Of a stretch of 64,000 nt of DNA, positions 56,231 through 64,000 are shown piece after piece (the first letter of the stretch is position 1; the number at the start of each line of letters is the position of its first letter). The notes under the pieces were generated by a model that was not told where the DNA came from, did no database searches, and saw nothing but the letters and a program-made list of their open reading frames with translations. Origin of the DNA: Albugo candida (Eukaryota; Oomycota; Peronosporomycetes; Albuginales); assembly GCA_040437565.1 (NCBI GenBank), contig JBDOQK010000015.1, positions 248,001-312,000 on the forward strand. Direction: 5' to 3'. The position numbers and the translations under genes were made by a program.

Positions 56231-58732
56231 ATGATTGACGTTATGTTTGGCTCACGTTACCATGCATTGGTATTTTTCAAACAATAAATCAGGATTTGCG
56301 ATTTATTAATGTCATCTGTAGATATTGATGCATACATATCTCATGATACTTTATGTCACCTTCGTGGCAACAATGACAAAATGTTTTCGGCACATTCGTC
56401 CAACAGAGTCACAGGTATGGACAGTGATACTGTTGCCTATTGGTACGAATCTTTTTTGACAAAATTTTACAACTTTAGCAAACGAAAGAGGCAATACTGC
56501 ATTTTTCCTTAATGCGCTGTTTAGTGTTGGCGACTACTCTCGGACCACTAACTGGCTTCCTGCAACTTGGGATATTACTCTTGTGGCTTTCTTCGGTTGC
56601 GTTCATGCGAGGCGTGGTGACAATGTGCAAATGCCGCTTTGATTATGTAAGATATAGCATTTGTGCAATATCACTCGTGTAGTTTTATTTGAATGCTTTT
56701 TGTGTTAGCTTATGACACGTCCAATCCCAAACGAAGTCGATATCTACCGTCTCTCTTGGGTGCTTACAGCAACGATTGTAGTAAACCTTGCGCTCGTGTT
56801 CGTATGGTCGTCCAGTACTCACTTTTCATATTTGACTATCCATTTTGCTTATTTCGAAGCATCGCTGTTGCTTCTTAAAGCAACTCAGCTTGGCGTTAAA
56901 ATCATTTACAGCATTTTCGACCTTGACACTTCTTTTCATGAATCTCATATCAAAGGACGTAAGGTATCCAAATGCTCCTCCTTGGCCAAGTTCAAATCAC
57001 TTGGCATGTCGTCCCTCACAGCTCTCAAGATACTCAATTTGGACGGACTCTGGTGCATGTTCAAATGTGATAAAGGAGAATTTTATCTGCTCGTGACTCA
57101 GATGGGACTAAGCGGCTGTTATCTACTCCAGCTTATTGTTTACTATCTATACATTCTTGGTACTGACCAATTCAGGATATCTTTTCTCGATTTGATACTC
57201 ATACTGAACGTAAAAAATGCCATGATGGAAGTTGTGGATCGATACAAAAAGATTTCCATCTATAAACACGCTGCCATGGAATTAGACGAACTCTTCCCAT
57301 CTGCAAATGATGAAGACCTAGCGGCTAACCTGGACGATGTCTGTGTCATCTGTTTGAAACCTATGTCATTGGAAGCAAAGAAATTGCGTTGTGGTCATTT
57401 ACTCCACAAGTTTTGTTTACGTCAATGTTTACAGAAGGAGTCAGCCGACGAAACGTTCACACACTCAAACCTGATGGGGCAGCGACATCACAATAATTTG
57501 AAAACAAATATGCGGTGTCCTCTCTGCCGTCAAAATATTCACTTCTCCACCGAGTTTGACACCGCGTGTGCATTGACAAATGTGAATTCTACACTCGTAC
57601 AGCCACCAGAAGAACTTCGCGCAAATAGAGCTGAGCCATTGGCATTACCGCCAGCTGAAGAGGTTATACGTTTCAGCAGTAAGTTCTCACTCATCGTTTT
57701 GTTAGATATGTTTATTCACACTTGTGCGGTCTACAGCTGAACGTCTTGCCCGTTGGTTACCTCTTCCTTCACTGTCGTTCGAGATTTTACGACATCGGGA
57801 TCCCTTGGAATCGCCGATCGCCATGCAGCAAATGACGCACCAAGTCTTGGAAATGTTTCCGCANNNNNNNNNNNNNNNNNNNNNNNNNNNNNNNNNNNNN
57901 NNNNNNNNNNNNNNNNNNNNNNNNNNNNNNNNNNNNNNNNNNNNNNNNNNNNNNNNNNNNNNNGAAGACCTAGCGGCTAACCTGGACGATGTCTGTGTCA
58001 TCTGTTTGAAACCTATGTCATTGGAAGCAAAGAAATTGCGTTGTGGTCATTTACTCCACAAGTTTTGTTTACGTCAATGTTTACAGAAGGAGTCAGCCGA
58101 CGAAACGTTCACACACTCAAACCTGATGGGGCAGCGACATCACAATAATTTGAAAACAAATATGCGGTGTCCTCTCTGCCGTCAAAATATTCACTTCTCC
58201 ACCGAGTTTGACACCGCGTGTGCATTGACAAATGTGAATTCTACACTCGTACAGCCACCAGAAGAACTTCGCGCAAATAGAGCTGAGCCATTGGCATTAC
58301 CGCCAGCTGAAGAGGTTATACGTTTCAGCAGTAAGTTCTCACTCATCGTTTTGTTAGATATGTTTATTCACACTTGTGCGGTCTACAGCTGAACGTCTTG
58401 CCCGTTGGTTACCTCTTCCTTCACTGTCGTTCGAGATTTTACGACATCGGGATCCCTTGGAATCGCCGATCGCCATGCAGCAAATGACGCACCAAGTCTT
58501 GGAAATGTTTCCGCAGTATTCCCCGGAGCAAGTTCAGCGAGATCTGATGCAATCCAGATCCGCTACTCGTACGATCGAGAATATATTGAATGGGCGACTG
58601 CAGGATTCACCATTGGCGATCGCTGATGAAGATACTTTTTTCACAGAGCTCAGGGCTAATGCAGCGGATTTGTGGAGCAGTATGTGGGGTGGCAACCAGT
58701 CCTCACAAGCTAATCAGGTTCACCGGAGATGA
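56231..58732 (+). CDS. AMFR: AMFR/gp78-like ER ubiquitin ligase (RING-CUE), 537 aa
   Basis: Exons 56231-56269, 56322-56414, 56479-56646, 56709-58330 (less the redundant copy and gap 57312-57963), 58389-58732; introns 52-64 bp, phases fit. gp78 is a multi-span ER E3 ligase used in ER-associated degradation. The membrane part matches the family around LWLSSVAFMRGVVTMCKCRFDY (compare 'LWFAGLVFLHLMVQLCKDRFEY') and CFRHIRPTE (compare 'VFGPLRVSE'). The RING is of the RING-HC/H2 type: CVICLKPM, CGHLLHKFCLRQCL, then CPLCRQN after a ~20-residue insertion rich in His/Asn. RLARWLPLPSLSFEIL corresponds to human 'RIASWLPSFSVEV', and the CUE domain MTHQVLEMFPQYSPEQVQRDL..SRSATRTIENIL follows. The p97-binding VIM helix of the human tail is not seen. 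Start codon choice is uncertain; more N-terminal sequence is possible. Confidence 0.85.
57312..58515. repeat. 100-N gap flanked by an identical 552-bp direct repeat (unmerged overlap)
   Basis: 57312-57863 recurs as 57964-58515 around Ns 57864-57963, within the RING-CUE gene. The RING finger and the intron at 58331-58388 therefore appear twice in this window, although the gene has one of each. Confidence 0.95.
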
Positions 58733-58853
58733 TACTAGGCAATCACAACCCGAATGTTGGAGCGAAGAGAAGCGAAGATTACCTCGAAGAAAATTCGTTA
58801 GACAAACACACAAACTCAATTATCGCATAATGCCAACGGGTGTACCACTCTAA

Positions 58854-59993
58854 TCACAGGATGATCAACTTGGCATGTGGATCCCGACCATACTTTGCTT
58901 TGTTACTATCGAAAAGACTTTGTAAGGCTTGAATATACTTTGCGTGAAAATTTTGAACATCTTGATCTGTTGGCTGAGAGATTTTTGGCAGTAGCAGTGG
59001 CTTTCCTACAACTGTAATTAAACGGATTCCAGATGATGGGAGGAGAGGACACCACCAGATTCCTCTGACGACAATTCCAGGGATTTTCAATCGATTTAGG
59101 GCAAGACGCCAAGAGAGGAAGGATTGTAAATTATGATAAGTCTGTTCTTCACCAAAGGTGTACACTGGAAAGATTTTGTATCCGAATTTTAGAGCCAGCT
59201 TGATGAAACCTGCCCGCTTCGAAATATATAGAATGGGTTGATTCCTTTTGTATAATGTCGCTTCTTCAAATCCTCCTGGAAGAAGAGCTATGTTGTGTCC
59301 AGACGACATCAGCTCAATCATGTGCGACTTCTTAACAGGTCCTTTATGAGACCAAGTCATCAGATTTCGTAAGAATGGTATAACAAAGATGACGGAAGAC
59401 ACCAGCCATTTGATGTCCAGTAACTCAAAAGAAGAGTGGAGAACACCATTGCACATCCACCCGCATGTGGCAACTCCATGCGGATGAAATGCAAATAAAT
59501 TGCGATCGTCCTTCATCAAGTGAACCTTTTCGTTGGGCGAGTAGCCATCAAATACAACTCCACTCTGATTGAAATAAGGATACTGTCGGAACTTTTGTTG
59601 AAGAGACCGTAAGAATGCATCGTTTGATGTTTTATCCAAAGTAAGTAGAATCCATTCGATGCACCAATACGCAATCAAAAATAGTGCAAAACCTAAAAAG
59701 AAATTTGGCCAGACAGGATCGCCGATCGCTTTTTCTGGATTAGTAGTGTGACGTAGATTCTCCCGAACATAGCGGAATAAATCATGCAGGGCATATGCTG
59801 CACATATTATGAAGACAAAAAAACTGCCGAACCAAGAAAGCAGCACGTACAGAAATAATGCCCGACTCCAAAGAAAAGAATAAATGGAGGTGAATATGGT
59901 GTCTCGCTTACTTTGGGCAGCACATGCTTTGTTTTGAACTGAAACACTCGGAATTCCTTTATTTAGTATATTCTCGCTGCTTGGATCTTGCAT
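58854..59993 (-). CDS. DGAT2: Diacylglycerol/monoacylglycerol acyltransferase (DGAT2 family), 379 aa
   Basis: Single-exon gene. DGAT2 enzymes add an acyl group from acyl-CoA to diacylglycerol, the last step of triacylglycerol synthesis, in the ER and on lipid droplets. Two N-terminal TM stretches (~44-66 and ~98-118), the active-site HPHG (170-173), the LPGGFEEA motif (238-245), and RAGFIKLALKFG, KIFPVYTFGE and VVGKPL are all present, so it should be active. The length fits the family (~350-390). The N-terminal ~40 residues are polar and variable. It converges on the AMFR gene with 121 bp between stop codons. Confidence 0.93.
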   Translation of the reverse strand: MQDPSSENILNKGIPSVSVQNKACAAQSKRDTIFTSIYSFLWSRALFLYVLLSWFGSFFVFIICAAYALHDLFRYVRENLRHTTNPEKAIGDPVWPNFFLGFALFLIAYWCIEWILLTLDKTSNDAFLRSLQQKFRQYPYFNQSGVVFDGYSPNEKVHLMKDDRNLFAFHPHGVATCGWMCNGVLHSSFELLDIKWLVSSVIFVIPFLRNLMTWSHKGPVKKSHMIELMSSGHNIALLPGGFEEATLYKRNQPILYISKRAGFIKLALKFGYKIFPVYTFGEEQTYHNLQSFLSWRLALNRLKIPGIVVRGIWWCPLLPSSGIRLITVVGKPLLLPKISQPTDQDVQNFHAKYIQALQSLFDSNKAKYGRDPHAKLIIL

Positions 59994-60639
59994 TTAGACT
60001 CTATCGCGAGACAGCTTACAAATGGACAGACTATCATCAGAAATTTTATTCAGCGAATGGGGCATGAGCTATACCCTAACCAAACGTATAGCTGTGCATA
60101 ACCCTAATCAAAGCGCCGTCGAATCTTAAAAAATTAATATTCCATTGAAGAGCACCAGTCGTCCACCGCATCTTCGCACAGATTTCTAGTCAGCCACAAT
60201 GACCAAGGATGTGTAGTAAGCTACTCGACATCGTAGTGAACGGCCACGCACCATATCCCCTATGCTATACGCTACTTTTGATAGTCCAAAGCCATAGAAT
60301 TTATGTATAGTCAATTTCTTTTCAGTCAAAACTAGTAAATTGCATACGAATTCTCACTTGTGATTACCTTTCAGTTCGCTCGTAGTATGAGATTTGTCTC
60401 ATCAAGCACGCTCATTGGGTCTCAGACTGTTGCGAACAATTGCATTTGTACATCTCATTCTCACGAGAACAGACTTTAGTCACATGACGGTGGTAACGAG
60501 TCTAAGTAGCTGGGAAGAAACCATAGATCGCTTATAAGTTTACTCCATACATAGGAATAGTTCAAGATTTAAAGTTTAGTTGAGAAAACTGCTCAACAGC
60601 ATTAAAGTGTTAATGTATGATTACGTAGCTCGGAACTTC
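59994..60639. other. Intergenic region, 0.65 kb
   Basis: Contains the DGAT2 promoter and the 3' UTR of the GH16 gene. No ORF, repeat or RNA structure seen. Confidence 0.5.
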
Positions 60640-62136
60640 CTAAGCTACTCTTCGAAGAACTTGAAAATCGATCAATTCAAATCCGGCATTCGCATTATGC
60701 AACTGCTCTTCCAGAACTAGACGAAAGCTCTCAAAAAAAGGGAATCCGGTTTTAGGATCATGACCAGCACTTTTTACACATTCGTTGTTGGCAGGAACAC
60801 CCCAGAAATATTTGTCATTGTTCTCGACCTTTGTTGTTGTCAAACTAGATGTGATGTCAATGTCATATATGAATTGACCATTTTTTGACAAGCTTTTCTT
60901 GACACCTGGATTATATGCCAGCTGCAAAGACTGTCCATTTTTCTCATTCAAGAAAATAATCGCCATCGTGTTACGAGGAGAGTTGGGGAATTGTGCTCCG
61001 CAAGATGTTACCATGGGTTTCTTATTTCCAAACCACATGGTTTTACTCGGACTAGCTGGACAAAAGCACGGATTATTGATATCTCTGCCCATATGCAGTG
61101 TGAATTGACCATAATCGCGGTCAGCGACCCCATCAAAGCCCTGTTGACTGGAGTTTGGAATGTTAACTTTATCCTGTGTAAACATTTCGAATATGTCTAA
61201 CTCTCCTCGACGCGGCCAATCCTTTGAACCAAAGTGTTGGTCCATTACTGTGTTCAGCAACCATATATTTGTATCAGTCAATTCATTTCGTTTCCACTCT
61301 ACAAGCAGAATCTTTTCTCCACTCCAGCCTGCTTTAGATCTTATGGGCTGCTTCGAATTTTCAGCGTTTAAAGTGATACCAGACGCTGTGAACATCGATG
61401 CAGGTACTTTGGACTTGTCCGAGTATTCCCAATGGTCGGAATTATTCCACTTGAAATTTTCGGCNNNNNNNNNNNNNNNNNNNNNNNNNNNNNNNNNNNN
61501 NNNNNNNNNNNNNNNNNNNNNNNNNNNNNNNNNNNNNNNNNNNNNNNNNNNNNNNNNNNNNNNNGGAATTATTCCACTTGAAATTTTCGGCCAACCATCC
61601 TTGAAATACCCCATCGGTGAATTTCATCTGGCCTGCATTTGAGACTGTTTTAGCTGTCGGTGACGGTGCCAATGGCTGAGGATTCGAGTTTTTTTGAGCA
61701 ATGTCAGCTTTGTTGCCTCCCGGTTTACTTTGACAAGAAACCGGATCGGTGCACGATGATGACTTAGGAACCGACAAGGCTTCGGCTTGCAGTACACCTT
61801 TGCTTGCGCTTCTTCTCTTCTCCAAATCGTTGACTTCAGGTGACCTAACTTGCGATCCTTGTTTCGATCCAATCGGTGACGTAACTGGCGATCCTTCTTT
61901 CGACCCAATTGGCGACTAACAACGCACATATAAGATAAGTTCTCTATGATCATTTAGAAACAAATACTGACCTCATTGGACTGTGTCTTAATGCTCGAGG
62001 ATTTACCTATAGTGGTGCTGAGTGTTATGATGATGATAAGTGCAATCAACGTAGCCACAGCGGTCAAGACTGTTTTCTTTCTTTGCTTGAGGCTGCTCCT
62101 TAATTGAGACATACTGGATTTTCCATCCCACGCCAT
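60640..62136 (-). CDS. GH16-family glycoside hydrolase with N-terminal membrane anchor, 437 aa
   Basis: Exons on the minus strand: 61972-62136 and 60640-61915 (intron 56 bp), less a 27-bp redundant copy and gap. The protein has a short basic cytoplasmic start, a signal anchor (VLTAVATLIALIIIITL, ~23-39), a Ser/Pro-rich stalk containing a ~16-residue repeat (SPIGSKEGSPVT / SPIGSKQGSQV), and a concanavalin-like fold. The GH16 catalytic signature is GELDIFE (~250-256; general form E-x-D-x-x-E), with WSGEKILLVEW and an FWGVPANN segment. Type II topology with a lumenal or outside GH16 domain recalls yeast KRE6/SKN1, which act in beta-glucan synthesis; oomycete walls are mainly beta-glucan, so a wall-building role is plausible but inferred. 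Enzyme activity is expected from the intact motif. Confidence 0.75.
61438..61591. repeat. 100-N gap flanked by a 27-bp duplicate
   Basis: 61438-61464 recurs as 61565-61591 around Ns 61465-61564, within the GH16 gene. Removing 127 bp restores one frame. Confidence 0.9.
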
Positions 62137-62965
62137 CTTATCCGTTTAGTTTCTGCGTAGCGTCAAGCAGAAATAATTTTGTTGAATACGCTTATATTCA
62201 GAATATAATGCCTCAGATCGTCTAAGGTGCAGTGAAGGGCGGAAGACAAGCAATGTGAGTAATCGGTATAGACAGTTAGACATGTGGCTGCACTAGGGCT
62301 AGAACAGAAACGTTGTAGGGAACATTGTCGGCTGTGCGGGTAGCGTAATACCCACGTGTTGTTGTGGTAAAGTAGTCGTAATTTCTGCACTCAGTGGTTG
62401 TTAACCCAATAGTAAAGTTTAAAGTAGTAGGTTTGAGGGTGTGGGTTAGTCCTATGCGTCATAATTCCAGCGCCTTGACCGGAATAAGAGTCATACATTT
62501 ACACATATTTCTGCTGTAAACCTACTAATCAAGTCCTGATCAGCAACTCTTCCACAATCTTATCAGATCTCAAGTTGTGGTATGCACTTGTAGTTGGCAT
62601 ATATTTTATAATCTTGCTATGTATAAAATATTGCCAAGAGATCGAGTGTACTTAGCGGGCAGGAATGCTTGCAAGCTGCTTGGAAAGAAGACGAGTAGTT
62701 ACACATCTATAGCAAGACTGATACGCATATCCTTCATGTTATCGGTACGTGCTTTTCGATAGAACGTGCTTCTGCATAGTGCGGCAATGTTGTACGATTA
62801 CAAGGAAGGAATGGTGAAAAATATAAAGCGGAAGCCCCAAATGTCTAAATCTAACTCGCAGCAAGGGTTTTATCCGATTGTGCACAGTCAATCAACTATC
62901 GACTAGTTCATACAGAGCTTGATTATTGGAAGGTCTCCTACGTAGAGATACGTCTACTCTTAAAG
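62137..62965. other. Intergenic region, 0.83 kb
   Basis: Divergent spacer between the GH16 and RCC1-repeat genes. No convincing ORF; contains both promoters. Confidence 0.5.
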
Positions 62966-63993
62966 ATGAATTGCGTCGCTTCAACAGCGAATGTAAAAAG
63001 CGAGCATCTAGCTATTGGCAATAATAATGCAGAACTTCGACGTTCCCGACTAACCGAACGAGCTTTCTATGATGACGATAGCTTGATTCATGATCAATCT
63101 TGCAAATTCATCGGGACTATCGATGCAAGTATCCGGGTAGCAGCATCGTTGAATTCGACTATAGAGGACTTCTCAAAATTTACACGGCCATTTTCTTGGG
63201 GATATGGCTGCACCGATGGTGCACTGGGTCATGCGAAAACAAGCGTTATTGAGCCTTTGCGACTGGTCTCAGCCTTCCGCAGTATTGGTGTGAAGCAAGT
63301 AATTGCCGCTGATAGGCTCACACTTTTTCTCACATGTACGCAAAAGATTAGCTAATGTACTTGCTACAATTGTCATCCACATGGCTCTTTAGACCGCGAT
63401 GAGATATATCAGTGTGGTCGTCTGATTTCGTATGATAGTGTGTCAACCATACGCACACCGAGCAAGGTGGATTTCCCACAAAATGGAACAGCATCGATCA
63501 TTTCCATCCGAGCTGCTAACTGTGCATGCTATGCTCTCGACGGTATTCTTTTTCGCTACAGGAATTGTTAGTCTTGAATTATATTTTGTATACAGATTTG
63601 GGGAAGGTCTATGAATGGGGTTGCCTCCTTAAAGCAACATCTAGCTCTCAAGATAAGAGTACGCTAGCAGAAGGAACATCATATGGTCTCGAAATAGGTG
63701 AAGGCTTCTGTAAAAAGAAAAGTAAAAGATGTATGAAGTTTGTGCATCAAGCTCCCGCAATTGTTTCAAGTCTCTCGAATATCATGATCAAAAAGATCAG
63801 ACCCGGTAACGACTTTGTGATTGCTATCGACGATTCTGGAAATGCCTTTTCTTGGGGCCAGAATCGTTTCGGCCAGCTCGGTTTGGGGCACAAATGTGAC
63901 ACGAAACATCCAGAAAAAATTGTAGCAATCAAAGCAATGTTCGTTGTAGATGTTGAAGCCAATTACAATCACGTTCTGGCGATTTTGGGTTAG
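62966..63993 (+). CDS. RCC1-repeat protein, 305 aa as read, probably continuing beyond the window
   Basis: Exons 62966-63335, 63393-63542, 63596-63993; introns 57 and 53 bp, phases fit. RCC1 beta-propeller blades are seen as FSWGYGCTDGALGH (~76-89), VYEWGCLL and FSWGQNRFGQLGLGHKCDTKHPEKI (~262-286), each blade normally carrying G-[VI]-x-x-WG-x-N..GQLG-G. Only about three to four blades are visible, whereas a full propeller has seven, and the TAG at 63991-63993 falls right after VLAILG, where a new blade would start. The last codon could instead be a splice donor (GGgttaga), so the gene probably continues past 64000. RCC1-like proteins act as exchange factors or scaffolds; the role cannot be specified. 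Confidence 0.75.
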
Positions 63994-64000
63994 ACCTCCT

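Noticed and set aside
57312-58330. Two RING fingers in tandem in the AMFR-like gene
   Set aside because: The second RING is an identical 552-bp duplicate created at a gap.

Overview
The window looks like nuclear DNA of a compact oomycete genome, most likely a white-rust (Albugo-like) species. The reasons are the family mix (a START-FYVE protein, a GH16 glucanase on a type II membrane anchor, flagellar genes), many very short introns (mostly 41-79 bp, nearly all GT-AG), moderate GC and short spacers between genes on both strands. The species call is inference. No rRNA, tRNA, CRISPR, LTR element, virus-like element or DNA transposon could be supported. Exon models below were built by hand from splice sites, reading phase and remembered family motifs; no alignment was run.

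Layout: a 5' hypothetical gene (16-381); a 4,593-codon dynein heavy chain with degenerate AAA1 and AAA4 sites (519-14629); a conserved hypothetical protein (15656-16240); a MAPKKK-like kinase (17736-19025); a possible flagellar protein (19820-20461); a casein kinase 1 fused to an RS domain (20565-22709, minus); a 2.7 kb gene-poor stretch; ORC2 (25454-26911, minus); a TOM1/THH1-like 7TM protein (27054-28300); an unrecognised two-TM protein (28520-29442); the GPI transamidase protease PIG-K (29578-31214, minus), head-to-head with RNA polymerase III subunit RPC1 (31527-36548); then, all on the minus strand, an atypical CDK, a TMEM160-like mitochondrial protein, a drug/metabolite sugar-phosphate transporter, an unassigned multi-exon gene and a GT8 glycosyltransferase; then START-FYVE, a DZIP1-like protein with an EF-hand, COG8, a hypothetical gene, an AMFR/gp78 RING-CUE ligase, DGAT2 (minus), the GH16 gene (minus) and an RCC1-repeat gene at the right edge.

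The genes do not form an operon or one pathway. Themes that recur are the secretory route (PIG-K, COG8, AMFR, the sugar-phosphate transporter, GT8, GH16), the flagellum (dynein, the DZIP1-like protein, perhaps 19820-20461), and replication/transcription/splicing housekeeping (ORC2, RPC1, the CK1-RS kinase).

The assembly has ten 100-N gaps. In eight of them the sequence before the gap is repeated directly after it (27-751 bp), so they are unmerged overlaps, not missing sequence. One also carries an 83-bp fold-back inversion, and two copy pairs differ slightly, as alleles or sequencing errors would. The gene models here skip the redundant copies.
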